DNA from: Bacillota bacterium
GTDB taxonomy: Bacteria > Bacillota > Clostridia > Christensenellales > Borkfalkiaceae
Length of the DNA stretch: 15,424 nt
Direction: 5' to 3'
NCBI GenBank assembly: GCA_003343765.1
Contig: QAKO01000111.1
Span: forward strand, 1 to 15,424
Positions 6,060 to 14,361 of the stretch are shown in pieces; positions within the stretch are counted from its first letter, which is position 1; each line of letters begins with the position of its first letter. The notes under the pieces are model-generated. The model worked only from the letters and a program-made list of their open reading frames with translations. It did no database searches and was not told the DNA's origin. Made by a program: the position numbers and the translations under genes.

Positions 6060-7313
6060 TCAGATCCCTATACGGCGTATCCGCGCACCGATCCTGCGAA
6101 GTTTATATTCGAATCCGCTATACCCTCTGTCTATATGACTCAGATCGGATACCGAACTCAACCCTTCCGCCGATATCGCCGCAAGCGTCAATGCCGCCCC
6201 GCCGCGCAGATCTCCCGCAAATACGTCCGCCCCTTTCAAGGTCTTGACTCCGCGGATGAACGCACTCCTGCCGCGCACCGTAATGTCCGCTCCCATGCGG
6301 ATCAGTTCCGGTATGTGCTTGAACCGCGTTTCAAAAAGATTTTCCACGATCACCGTCGATCCCTCGCAGATACAGGCAAGTGCCGTCATCTGCGCCTGCA
6401 GATCCGTGGGAAATCCCGGGTACGGCGACGTTTCTACCAGCTTCGGTGATAAACGCCTTCCACTCTGTATATATATTTTATCATCTTCCGCATGGATTTT
6501 GCAACTGATTTCACAAAGTTTATGTATGAGCGACGCAATATTATCAGCATCTGTATTCTTCAACAGAAGTTCACCGCCGCACATCGCCGACGCAATCAGA
6601 AATGTTCCCGCTTCGATCCGGTCGGATATGGGAGTATATTCCACCCCCTTCAGCTTCGCGACTCCCTCCACCGTGATCACCGCTCCGCCTGCTCCTTCTA
6701 CCTTTGCACCCATTCTGTTCAGAAATCCGGCAAGATCTACGATCTCCGGTTCCTTCGCCGCGTTCCGTATCACCGTTCTGCCCTTCGCTTTTACCGCCGC
6801 AAGCATTATGTTTTCCGTCGCACCGACACTCGGACAGTCCAGAACGATCTCCGCTCCGCAAAGCTCTTCGCATTTACAGTCTATGTATCCTCCGTCTTCG
6901 CTGATCTTGACCCCCAACCGCCTGAGCCCGCTCAAATGCAGATCGATCGGCCGCAACCCGATATCACATCCGCCCGGATAGGCTATCCGCGCTTTCCCGA
7001 ACCGCGCAATCACCGACCCCAGCATAAATACAGACGAACGCATCTCTTTCGCAAGTGCCGCCGGAATCTCATGATTTGCCGCATCCGCTCCGTCGATTTC
7101 CAGCTCCTCTCCTTGAAAATGCGTTTTGAATCCTAACTCGCACAGGATCTGAACCATGTTCAACACATCCGTGATCCGAGGACATTTATGTATAACAACT
7201 TTTTGCTCCGTCAGCACCGCAGCGGCAAGCAGGGGCAGTACGGCATTTTTCGCAGACTGGATCTCCACTTCCCCGTTCAGCGGTCTGCCGCCTTCAATAA
7301 TATATTTTTCCAT
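6060..7313 (-). CDS. murA: UDP-N-acetylglucosamine 1-carboxyvinyltransferase (MurA)
   Basis: Cytoplasmic enzyme that transfers enolpyruvate from PEP to UDP-GlcNAc, the committed step of peptidoglycan synthesis and the target of fosfomycin. The 417 residues are typical. Seen: substrate-binding K22-N23 in SAKNAVLPLLAA, the catalytic loop YPGGCDIGLRPIDLH with Cys116 (the fosfomycin-sensitive Cys rather than Asp), YPGFPTDLQAQ with Asp304, and DLRGGAAL (about 368-375). The start ATG has AAAGGAG seven bases upstream, abutting a GC hairpin. It is the first gene of a two-gene unit with ftsQ and lies where many Bacillota have murG-murA or murG-murB. Bacillota often carry two MurA copies; a second would be elsewhere. 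Confidence 0.98.
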   Translation of the reverse strand: MEKYIIEGGRPLNGEVEIQSAKNAVLPLLAAAVLTEQKVVIHKCPRITDVLNMVQILCELGFKTHFQGEELEIDGADAANHEIPAALAKEMRSSVFMLGSVIARFGKARIAYPGGCDIGLRPIDLHLSGLRRLGVKISEDGGYIDCKCEELCGAEIVLDCPSVGATENIMLAAVKAKGRTVIRNAAKEPEIVDLAGFLNRMGAKVEGAGGAVITVEGVAKLKGVEYTPISDRIEAGTFLIASAMCGGELLLKNTDADNIASLIHKLCEISCKIHAEDDKIYIQSGRRLSPKLVETSPYPGFPTDLQAQMTALACICEGSTVIVENLFETRFKHIPELIRMGADITVRGRSAFIRGVKTLKGADVFAGDLRGGAALTLAAISAEGLSSVSDLSHIDRGYSGFEYKLRRIGARIRRIGI

Positions 7314-7327
7314 AACTTACTCCTTTC

Positions 7328-7343
7328 GCGGCAAACCCGCCGC
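7328..7343 (-). promoter_or_regulatory. Hairpin abutting the murA ribosome binding site
   Basis: GCGGC (7328-7332) pairs with GCCGC (7339-7343) around a 6-nt loop. The stem ends one base from the AAAGGAG ribosome site (7320-7326). It could modulate murA translation; being only 5 bp, it may also be incidental. Confidence 0.4.
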
Positions 7344-7405
7344 TTCCCTTTACCGTAAAAAATTTTGTCCCGCTTGCCCCCGCGGAAAAACCTTTCCCTG
7401 CAATC

Positions 7406-7434
7406 ATAATACGAATTTCCGTAAAAAAAAGTTA
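7406..7434 (-). promoter_or_regulatory. Candidate promoter of murA-ftsQ
   Basis: TATTAT (7406-7411), a 5/6 match to the -10 box, lies 17 nt from a poor -35, TAACTT (7429-7434). The position, after the double terminator and about 90 nt before murA, is where a promoter is needed, which is the main support. Confidence 0.35.
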
Positions 7435-7470
7435 CTCTTTTCTCCCCTGTCTTCCAATTTATTCCCTGAA

Positions 7471-7512
7471 TAAAAAACCTCGGCGGAAGCGGCTCAAGCC
7501 GCTTCCGCCGAG
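7471..7512 (-). terminator. Strong second terminator upstream of murA
   Basis: A perfect 15-bp GC-rich stem, CTCGGCGGAAGCGGC (7479-7493) with GCCGCTTCCGCCGAG (7498-7512), closes a 4-nt loop. On the minus strand it is followed by GTTTTTTATT. On the plus strand a T-run begins seven bases past the stem, so it may act both ways. It insulates murA-ftsQ from read-through out of ftsW, or ends a short transcript arising between the two terminators. Confidence 0.88.
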
Positions 7513-7601
7513 AGGAGCTTTTTTCAAATTTTTTGACAGCATCCATGCCCGTCTGCCGCGTTCATCACGCAGGGTTTTTCTGTTCCGATCTGCCGCAAAA
7601 C

Positions 7602-7641
7602 AAAAAAAATATAAAAAGAGGTGCCTTTCGCACCTCTTTTT
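7602..7641 (-). terminator. Terminator overlapping the ftsW stop codon
   Basis: A 12-bp perfect stem AAAAAGAGGTGC (7613-7624) with GCACCTCTTTTT (7630-7641) and a 5-nt loop. On the minus strand the T-rich stretch TTTTTATATTTTTTTTG follows the GC core. The stem shares one base with the ftsW stop codon, leaving no spacer. It ends the ftsI-ftsW unit. Confidence 0.88.
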
Positions 7642-8774
7642 CAGGAACCCGTTTTTAACGGTTCGCTTTTGGAAATATTGAACAAAACACCCAGCGCCGC
7701 CATCGTGAACACCAGCGACGTGTTCCCCGCACTGATCAACGGAAGCGGTAATCCCGTAGGAGGGATCGATCCGCTCACGACCAGCGCATTGATGACTGTC
7801 TGCACAGCGATCGCCGCCGTAATTCCCGACGCCATCAAAAATCCGAACATATCTCTGCTCTTTGCCGCCGTGCGAATCCCGAAATAAATCAAAAGCCCGA
7901 ACGCGCAGAATAACAGAACAATACCCACAAACCCAAATTCTTCCCCGATCACGGACAAAATGAAATCCGATTCGGCAAACGGCAGATACCTGTATTTCTG
8001 CACCGATCGAAACAACCCCGTCCCGAACCAACCGCCGTTTCCCAATGCATACAGCGACTGGATCAGCTGATACCCTTCCCCTTGCGGCGAACTCCACGGA
8101 TCTAAAAATGCGTACAACCTCTGCAGACGGTACGGTTCCATTATGATCAGAACAGGCACCGCGGCGGCAATCGGAAGCAAAATGACCAGAAGATGACGCA
8201 TCTTTACCCCGCTCAGAAAAAGCATTGCCAGCATGATCATACCTGTACACATCGTCACTGACATATTCGGCTCAAGAATGATCAGCACACAAACGGCACC
8301 CCCTGCCCCCAATACGGGAAGCATGCCGACAAAACGCTGCATCCGCTCCGGCTTTTCGCTCGCATACGCAGACGCAAACAATACAAATCCGTATTTGGAA
8401 ATTTCCGACGGCTGAATGGTTATAGGCCCGATCCCGATCCAACGCGTCGCCCCGTAGTTTTCTACCCCGAGCCCCGGAACAAATACCGCCGCCAAAAGAA
8501 CAAGCGAAATAATCAGCGCAGGCCATTTCAGTTTTTTCAGCTTCCGATACGGAAATAATGCCATGACCGCCATTGCGATCCCGCCCAGCACCAGTCCCGC
8601 AAGCTGTTTTTTCATGTAAAAAAATGCGTCGCCTGTCTGCTGCTGTGCCGAATAATAACTCGCCGAATACACCATCAGAACGCCGAACCCGGCCAACAGA
8701 ACCGCCACTACGGGAATTCCCCAATTTCCGCTCCGACGAACCGACCTCGTCCGCTCAATGATCGCCGCTTGCAC
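7641..8774 (-). CDS. ftsW: Septal peptidoglycan glycosyltransferase FtsW (SEDS family)
   Basis: Polytopic membrane enzyme that polymerises lipid II at the septum with its partner FtsI. The 377 residues and about ten hydrophobic segments fit the SEDS family. Seen: RWIGIGPITIQPSEISK (about 111-127), LEPNMS (about 167-172) where many members have QPDLG, and LPFAESDFILSVIGEEFGF containing the presumed catalytic Asp270. Start choice: GGAG (8782-8785) is 7 nt before the GTG at 8774 but only 1 nt before an upstream in-frame GTG at 8780, so the 8774 start is preferred. Its beginning overlaps the murD end by 20 nt, suggesting coupled translation. RodA or SpoVE would look alike; the dcw position favours FtsW. 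Confidence 0.94.
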   Translation of the reverse strand: MQAAIIERTRSVRRSGNWGIPVVAVLLAGFGVLMVYSASYYSAQQQTGDAFFYMKKQLAGLVLGGIAMAVMALFPYRKLKKLKWPALIISLVLLAAVFVPGLGVENYGATRWIGIGPITIQPSEISKYGFVLFASAYASEKPERMQRFVGMLPVLGAGGAVCVLIILEPNMSVTMCTGMIMLAMLFLSGVKMRHLLVILLPIAAAVPVLIIMEPYRLQRLYAFLDPWSSPQGEGYQLIQSLYALGNGGWFGTGLFRSVQKYRYLPFAESDFILSVIGEEFGFVGIVLLFCAFGLLIYFGIRTAAKSRDMFGFLMASGITAAIAVQTVINALVVSGSIPPTGLPLPLISAGNTSLVFTMAALGVLFNISKSEPLKTGS

Positions 8775-10137
8775 AAGCACACTCCGTCTGAGGGCCTTTC
8801 AGCTCCTCCACGATCTTCTCAAATCTTTCTCCGCGTTCTTCATACCCCGAAAACGCATCAAAACTGCTGCTCGCAGGACTGAGCAACACGTTCTGTCCCG
8901 GCTTTGCCATCATCGACGCAAGCCGTACCGCCGTATCAAAATCCGTACACAAAGTTATCCGCGATTCGTTCGCGCGCACCGCACTGTTTAAAAGTTTGAA
9001 CCGATTTTCCCCGTACAGCACACACTGGATAACCCGACTGCTGCGCAACTTTGAAAACAGTTCGTCATAATCATATCCCTTATCCTTTCCGCCCAGAAGC
9101 AAAACCGTATCTGCCTGCATACACGCCACCGCATTCAGTGCGGCATCCACATTGGTGCCTTTCGAGTCGTTGATATATGTAACTCCGTTTACTTCGTCCA
9201 CCGTCTGAATCCTGTGCCGCACGCCGCGCATATGCGACAGCGCCGACGCGATCACTCCGCTTGCAACTCCCGCCAGTTTCGCCGCACAGATCGCCGCCAG
9301 CGCATTTTTTACATTGTGTTCCCCCTGCAGCGGCAATTCGGACGCGTCCATGATTTTCTCGTTCTCAAAATACAATCCGCCATCAAACAAATAAGCGCCC
9401 GAAACCCGTTCCCGCACAGAAAACCACCGCACGGGACACCGTGCATCCGCCGCAAAATTTTTTACGGCGGGATCGTCGTGATTGAGCACGGCATACTCAC
9501 TCTCCCGCATATTCCGCAGCAGCTTGGATTTGAGAAATATGTAGTTTTCCATGCTGTAATGGCGGTTCAGATGATCGGCGGCTATGTTGGTGACGATCGC
9601 CACATGCGGTCGAATGCTCGACAATGTTTCCAACTGAAAACTGGAAACTTCCATCACGGCAATGTCGCCGTAATCCAGTTCGTCTACGCACGCCGTTAAC
9701 GGCAACCCGATATTCCCGCAAGCCACACTCTTTTCCCCCGCCGCACGAAAAATTTCATCCAGCATGGTCACCGTGGTCGTTTTCCCGTTTGTTCCCGTCA
9801 CCGCAAAAAGTGCCGCCCGCAGATACAGACACCCCAGTTCCGATTCGCCGATGATCCGCTTCCCCGCCTTGCGGAATGCCACAGGCAAGGCATGATCGAT
9901 CGGAATTCCCGGACTGAGCACCAACACATCGCATTCTTTTATAAGCGCCGCTATTTCTCCCTCCTGCACCGCCACGGCACCCTTCTGCATGAATTCCGAC
10001 ATGGTCTTTTGTACCGTTCCTTCGGTAACGTCGTCGTACATATACACCTGCGCGCCGCGCTTCAATAAAAACGATACCGCCGCCGCTCCGCTCTTCGACA
10101 TTCCCGCCACCAGAAATTTCTGATTCTTGAAATACAT
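8755..10137 (-). CDS. murD: UDP-N-acetylmuramoyl-L-alanine--D-glutamate ligase (MurD)
   Basis: Cytoplasmic ATP-dependent ligase adding D-glutamate to UDP-MurNAc-L-Ala. The 460 residues are typical. Seen: N-terminal nucleotide fold LVAGMSKSGAAA (9-20), VLSPGIP (73-79), P-loop GTNGKTTT (115-122), SSFQLE (165-170), NIAADHLNRH (184-193), YINDSKGTNVDA and LLLGGKDKG. The ATG start has GGAGG 7 nt upstream. It follows mraY by 20 nt and its end overlaps the ftsW start; the ftsW ribosome site lies within its last codons. Confidence 0.98.
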   Translation of the reverse strand: MYFKNQKFLVAGMSKSGAAAVSFLLKRGAQVYMYDDVTEGTVQKTMSEFMQKGAVAVQEGEIAALIKECDVLVLSPGIPIDHALPVAFRKAGKRIIGESELGCLYLRAALFAVTGTNGKTTTVTMLDEIFRAAGEKSVACGNIGLPLTACVDELDYGDIAVMEVSSFQLETLSSIRPHVAIVTNIAADHLNRHYSMENYIFLKSKLLRNMRESEYAVLNHDDPAVKNFAADARCPVRWFSVRERVSGAYLFDGGLYFENEKIMDASELPLQGEHNVKNALAAICAAKLAGVASGVIASALSHMRGVRHRIQTVDEVNGVTYINDSKGTNVDAALNAVACMQADTVLLLGGKDKGYDYDELFSKLRSSRVIQCVLYGENRFKLLNSAVRANESRITLCTDFDTAVRLASMMAKPGQNVLLSPASSSFDAFSGYEERGERFEKIVEELKGPQTECACASGDH

Positions 10138-10157
10138 TTTCCGACCTCCGCTCGGAT

Positions 10158-11108
10158 CTATCGGACGAAAATTAAACAGATCAATCCCGCCGCCGCCGTA
10201 ATCAGCGAATATGCATACGCGATCCTGCTTTCCGAATATCCCTTCTTCTGAAAATGATGGTGCAGCGGCGCCATCAAGAACAGGCGCTTTTTCGTCCGTT
10301 TATAGTATATTACCTGAAGGATCACGGATATGCCCGAACAGACAAACATTATTCCGATGATCGCCACATACAGAATATTTCCCGTAAACGCGGCGATCGC
10401 CGCCGCAAACCCGCCAAGACTCAGCGAACCCGTATCTCCCATAAATACAGCCGCCCGATATGTGTTGAAAAGAAGATACCCCGCCAGCGCACCGCAAAGC
10501 ATCAGACTCAGCCGCCCCAGCGCTTGTCCGCCGCCCGTCAGAAAAATAAGCGCGGCAAACGCCGCAAAATACCAGAATCCCACCGACGCCGCCAGCCCGT
10601 CCAGTCCGTCCGTGAGGTTCACACAATTCACCGCCGCGATAAATACAAAAGCCACGCAGGGCAGCATCCATATCCCGATATCAAAAGAAAGACCCGTAAA
10701 CGGAATATTCAATACCGTAAGCTCGTTCAGTACGCAATAAATCCCCGCAAACAGGGCGATCGCAACCTGAAAAACTATTTTCTGCCATGCGCGAAGCCCG
10801 AGATTCCTGTGAAAATGGAATTTCAGAAAATCATCCAGAAACCCCACCGCCATACACGCCCCGCCGAACGTTACCGCAACCAGCGTATGCCTGTCCGCAT
10901 ACAATCCGAAAAAAAGAGCGCACAGAGCAACCGCCGCCACAAAGGAAAGCCCTCCCATCGTCGGCGTGCCCGTTTTCCCCTTGTGTTCCTCCACATATCC
11001 CAGAATGTATTGTCTGGCTCCGCGCCTTTTCAACACGGGTATGAGCACGGCGCAAAGCGCCGCGCTCAATAAACCCGATGCAAGTATCATCAGAATTTCA
11101 GCTCTCAT
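10158..11108 (-). CDS. mraY: Phospho-N-acetylmuramoyl-pentapeptide-transferase (MraY)
   Basis: Integral membrane enzyme that moves phospho-MurNAc-pentapeptide to undecaprenyl phosphate, giving lipid I. The 316 residues and about ten membrane segments fit the family. Seen: HKGKTGTPTMGG (42-53), GFLDDFLK with the magnesium-binding Asp pair (92-93), NLTDGLDGLA (164-173), VFMGDTGSLSLGG (221-233) and APLHHHFQ near 289. The motif before VFMGD reads YRAA where PA is more usual. The ATG start has AAGGA five bases upstream and overlaps the murE end by 11 nt, suggesting coupled translation. Confidence 0.98.
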   Translation of the reverse strand: MRAEILMILASGLLSAALCAVLIPVLKRRGARQYILGYVEEHKGKTGTPTMGGLSFVAAVALCALFFGLYADRHTLVAVTFGGACMAVGFLDDFLKFHFHRNLGLRAWQKIVFQVAIALFAGIYCVLNELTVLNIPFTGLSFDIGIWMLPCVAFVFIAAVNCVNLTDGLDGLAASVGFWYFAAFAALIFLTGGGQALGRLSLMLCGALAGYLLFNTYRAAVFMGDTGSLSLGGFAAAIAAFTGNILYVAIIGIMFVCSGISVILQVIYYKRTKKRLFLMAPLHHHFQKKGYSESRIAYAYSLITAAAGLICLIFVR

Positions 11109-12570
11109 TGTTTCCTTTCTCCGACGCCAACCGCTCCGACAACATCTGCTTCACCGCCGATACGTCGTTGTATATGTGACGCACTCCCATGATCTCCTGA
11201 TAATTTTCTCCGCCTTTCCCGGCAATCAGCAGAACATCGCCCGCTTTCAGCATATCCAACGCATAACCGATCCCGCATTCCCTGTCTACCACGATCACAT
11301 ATTCATCCGAAACGCGCCGCACTCCTTCTTCGATCTGCAAAATAATGTCAAACGGATCTTCATAACGCGGATTGTCCGACGTCAGAACACAAAAATCCGC
11401 AATTTTTGCCGCCGTTTCCCCCATGATCGGACGTTTCAGAGCATCCCTGTTTCCGCCGCACCCGAATACGCAGATCAGTCTGCCGCCACAGTGCTTCCGC
11501 AGTGCCGTCAGCGATTTTTCCAGTCCGTCCGGAGTATGCGCAAAGTCTACAAAAATATCCGCTCCGCGATACCGCGCAATATGTTCCAGTCTCCCGCTCA
11601 CACGCGGCAACCCCGAAAGCCCCGCCGCGATCAGCGGCACGGATACCCCCAGAATTTTTGCGCACGCCGCCGCTGCCATTGCATTGTAAACATTATACAA
11701 GCCCGCCATATGCAGCCGGATATCGTACAGCTCGTCAAAAAGATTGATCACAAATACACTTCCGTCTATATCTTCCCGAATGTCCACAGCAAAGACGTCC
11801 GAAGGATTTTCCAGTCCGTAACTGTATGCCTTTTCACAGAAATTCCCGATCTTCCGACCCTCTTCATCGTCATAATTCAAAACCGCAAATTTACACCTGC
11901 CCGGCTGAAACAGCTTCTCCTTTGCCGCCGCGTACGCGCCCATCGTCTTGAAAAAATCCAGATGATCTTCGGTAAAATTCGTGAAGATCGCCGCTTCAAA
12001 TTTGATCCCGTCCGTCTTTCCGAAATACAGGGCGTGCGCCGAAACTTCCATCACCGCATACTCGATCCCCGATTCCACCATATCCGCAAAAATCTTATAC
12101 AAAAATACGGGATCGGGCGTTGTCAGCTCCGGCGAAATCTCCTTATTCGCATAACGGATCCCCAATGTGCCGATATTCCCGCATTTGTATCCCGCTGCCG
12201 TCAGTACCGACACGAGCATATGCGCCGTGGTCGTCTTTCCGTTCGTCCCCGTGATCCCGATCACCTTCAGTTTCTCTTCGGGATGTCCGTAAAAGGCGGC
12301 GGCTATTTCCCCCGCCGCACTTCTCCCATCCTTGACGATCACCTGCGGAACAGGAAAATCCAATTCCCGTTCCACAACCAGCGCGATCGCTCCCGAAGCC
12401 AATGCTTCCGCCGCATAATCGTGTCCGTCATGCTCGCCTCCCGCAAAACACACAAACAAGTCCCCGCTCATAACATGTTTGCTGTCCGTACAAATGCCCG
12501 TGATCTCCTTCTCCGCAAAGCGGACGCATCTTTCGCTGTGTACCTTCCGCAATAATTCTCCGAGTAACAA
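11098..12570 (-). CDS. murE: UDP-MurNAc-tripeptide synthetase, probably meso-DAP adding (MurE)
   Basis: Cytoplasmic ATP-dependent ligase adding the third stem-peptide residue. The 490 residues are typical. Seen: TDSK (28-31), P-loop GTNGKTTT (108-115), TTPD (150-153), VSAHAL (176-181), AKEKLF with the likely carbamylated Lys217, and SDNPRYEDP, whose DNPR (399-402) marks meso-diaminopimelate ligases as opposed to lysine ligases. Odd: the usual GKGHE substrate motif reads GKGGE (451-455), keeping the Glu but losing the His. The start is TTG 12570: AAGGAG (12578-12583) is 7 nt upstream and no other start fits. It begins 11 nt after the ftsI stop, the ribosome site overlapping that stop, and its end overlaps mraY. 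Confidence 0.97.
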   Translation of the reverse strand: MLLGELLRKVHSERCVRFAEKEITGICTDSKHVMSGDLFVCFAGGEHDGHDYAAEALASGAIALVVERELDFPVPQVIVKDGRSAAGEIAAAFYGHPEEKLKVIGITGTNGKTTTAHMLVSVLTAAGYKCGNIGTLGIRYANKEISPELTTPDPVFLYKIFADMVESGIEYAVMEVSAHALYFGKTDGIKFEAAIFTNFTEDHLDFFKTMGAYAAAKEKLFQPGRCKFAVLNYDDEEGRKIGNFCEKAYSYGLENPSDVFAVDIREDIDGSVFVINLFDELYDIRLHMAGLYNVYNAMAAAACAKILGVSVPLIAAGLSGLPRVSGRLEHIARYRGADIFVDFAHTPDGLEKSLTALRKHCGGRLICVFGCGGNRDALKRPIMGETAAKIADFCVLTSDNPRYEDPFDIILQIEEGVRRVSDEYVIVVDRECGIGYALDMLKAGDVLLIAGKGGENYQEIMGVRHIYNDVSAVKQMLSERLASEKGNNES

Positions 12571-12581
12571 AATTCTGCTCC

Positions 12582-14306
12582 TTATGTTTGATACGGGGCT
12601 ATGTTTTTCAATTCGATGATGCCCCTGAATATTTCCGCCGCCGCAGGCGCCGCCACCACGCTCCCGTAATACGCCCCCTGCGGTTCATCCACGATCACCA
12701 ATGCAAGATACTGCGGATCGTTCGCAGGGAAAAATCCCAGAAAAGAAGATACGTACTTCCCCTGCGCGATCGCTCCGTTTTCAAATTTCTGCGCCGTTCC
12801 CGTCTTGCCGCCGACCCTGTACCCCTCGATATACGCCTTGCTACCGCTTCCGTTCGCAACAACGCCTTCCAACAACGAAGCCAAAATCCCGGAAGCCTCT
12901 TCACTGATCGTACGGTTTTTCAGAACAGGCTCGATCGTCTCCCGTATCTTTCCGTCCGATGAATAAATTTCTTTCACCAGCCGCGGCTGATAGTAATACC
13001 CGCCGTTCACGGCCGCCGCCCCTGCACACGCAAGCTGCAATGCCGTCACCGCTACCGTCTGCCCGAATCCGATTCGCGCAAGATCACAATCCCGCACCGC
13101 GCTCTCCGTCACCAGCATCCCCTGCGCTTCCCCCGAAAAATCGATCCCCGTCGGTTTTCCGAAATTGAAAAGTTCCAGATAATCGTAAAACGTTTCCGTT
13201 CCCAGCGATAGCGCTATGTCCGTAAAACAAGGGTTACAGCTGTTGTTCAGCGCTTCCGCCAAAGTCTGGTTGCTATGCTTCCCGTTCGCATGCGTGCTCC
13301 AACACTTGATCGTCGTTCCGTCTACCGTACGCGTCCGCGAACTGTTGAAATGGTACTGCAATGAATATGCCGCAGGATTTCCCTGCAGATATTCTTCAAT
13401 ATTCGCCGCCGCCGTCACGATCTTGAACGTCGAACCAGGTTCATAAATATCCGAGATCAGATTGTTCCGCGAAAGCTCGTTCAAAAGTTCGGGATCGTCG
13501 CGCGGTATGTCATTGAGATCATACGACGGACTCTCCGCCATCGCCAGAATATCAAACGTGTCCGGATCCAGCACCACGATCTGCGCATTGACCGGCGAAT
13601 ACTGCTCGTACAATTTTTGTGCCGCCGCTTCCGCAAGCTGCTGGATCCCGTAATCGACCGTCAGACGAAGATTCAAGCCGTCCGCCGCAGGATAATAGAC
13701 CGCCGTCCCGTCTACTTCCGCCCCGACCAGATCTGCAGGATAGGCAATTTCCCCGTTCACTCCCGCAAGATATTTGTCGTAGTATTTTTCCAACCCCGTC
13801 AGCCCGCTCCCGTCCGACGAAGTAAATCCCAGCACGCGCGACAAAGTCGTCCCGAAAGGATATATCCGCGAATTGTCCCGCGCATAGTACACTCCGGGCA
13901 GGTCAAATTCTTCCAGCTGCGCCGTCTTTACCTTCTCCACACGCCGCACCAGCGTGATCTCCGATACCTTTTTCCCCGTCAGCTTTTCGTACAGTTCCGT
14001 TTCGTCCAACGAAAAAATCGACGCAAGCGTTTTTGAAGTGTATGCTTTGTCTTTGACTGCGTTCGGACGGACAAACACCGAATACGACACATCGTTTTCA
14101 ACCAGAACCACCCCGTTCGTATCCGTGATCTCTCCCCGCGCCGCGATCACAGGGATCTCGCGCGTCCATTGCCCGATCGCTTTCGCCCGCAGTTTTTCAC
14201 CTTCCACGACCTGCACGTAAAAAAATCTGCCGAAAATTGCCAAAAAAAGAAAGGCCATTGCCAGCATTGCGGCAAATAACCTCTTTCGTAAAAGCGTTGC
14301 GGACAC
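12582..14306 (-). CDS. ftsI: Septal transpeptidase FtsI / class B PBP (SpoVD-like, no PASTA)
   Basis: Membrane-anchored D,D-transpeptidase that cross-links septal peptidoglycan with FtsW. In 574-residue numbering: short basic cytoplasmic start (LLRKRLF), one membrane segment (about 11-32), the class B dimerisation/pedestal domain with AARGEITDTNG (55-65), then the transpeptidase with S292-T-F-K, S356-C-N and K501-T-G. No PASTA domain follows, unlike SpoVD of Bacillus. The start is uncertain. The longest frame begins at TTG 14393, but this lies in the loop of a terminator hairpin and is not credible. GTG 14306 gives a normal class B N-terminus but a poor ribosome site; an ATC at 14336 has AAGGAAGG about 7 nt upstream and would add ten residues. 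The unit continues with murE 11 nt downstream. The function is firm, the first residues are not. Confidence 0.95.
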   Translation of the reverse strand: MSATLLRKRLFAAMLAMAFLFLAIFGRFFYVQVVEGEKLRAKAIGQWTREIPVIAARGEITDTNGVVLVENDVSYSVFVRPNAVKDKAYTSKTLASIFSLDETELYEKLTGKKVSEITLVRRVEKVKTAQLEEFDLPGVYYARDNSRIYPFGTTLSRVLGFTSSDGSGLTGLEKYYDKYLAGVNGEIAYPADLVGAEVDGTAVYYPAADGLNLRLTVDYGIQQLAEAAAQKLYEQYSPVNAQIVVLDPDTFDILAMAESPSYDLNDIPRDDPELLNELSRNNLISDIYEPGSTFKIVTAAANIEEYLQGNPAAYSLQYHFNSSRTRTVDGTTIKCWSTHANGKHSNQTLAEALNNSCNPCFTDIALSLGTETFYDYLELFNFGKPTGIDFSGEAQGMLVTESAVRDCDLARIGFGQTVAVTALQLACAGAAAVNGGYYYQPRLVKEIYSSDGKIRETIEPVLKNRTISEEASGILASLLEGVVANGSGSKAYIEGYRVGGKTGTAQKFENGAIAQGKYVSSFLGFFPANDPQYLALVIVDEPQGAYYGSVVAAPAAAEIFRGIIELKNIAPYQT

Positions 14307-14336
14307 CGCGCCCGCCGTATGTTTTGTCTTTCCGAT

Positions 14337-14356
14337 CTCTCTTTTCCTTCCTTTCT
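14337..14356 (-). promoter_or_regulatory. Purine-rich ribosome site before ftsI with no normal start codon
   Basis: The minus strand reads AGAAAGGAAGGAAAAGAG just after the terminator T-run. At the right distance the only in-frame candidate is ATC (14334-14336); GTG 14306 is about 40 nt away. An ATG at 14360-14362 precedes the site and is in another frame. Confidence 0.5.
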
Positions 14357-14361
14357 GACAT

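Larger units (their letters stand above)
7314..7640 (-). other. ftsW-murA intergenic region with two terminators and the murA leader
   Basis: The 327 nt hold, in minus-strand order, the ftsW terminator, about 90 nt with no visible gene, a second very strong hairpin terminator, a candidate promoter and the murA leader. The space is too small for murG. The 89-residue frame crossing it from 7546 runs through the terminator hairpin and overlaps murA, so it is not considered a gene. Confidence 0.6.

Noticed and set aside
7277..7546. 89-codon minus-strand frame before murA
   Set aside because: It reads through the 15-bp terminator stem and overlaps the murA start; there is no ribosome site.
7459..8250. 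Minus-strand frame of 263 codons overlapping ftsW in another frame
   Set aside because: It passes through both terminators downstream of ftsW and lies inside the well-supported ftsW gene; composition is not protein-like.
10966..12555. Plus-strand open frame of 529 codons opposite murE and mraY
   Set aside because: Arg/His/Gln-rich shadow of well-supported genes. Its length comes from the codon bias of the opposite strand. No promoter or ribosome site.
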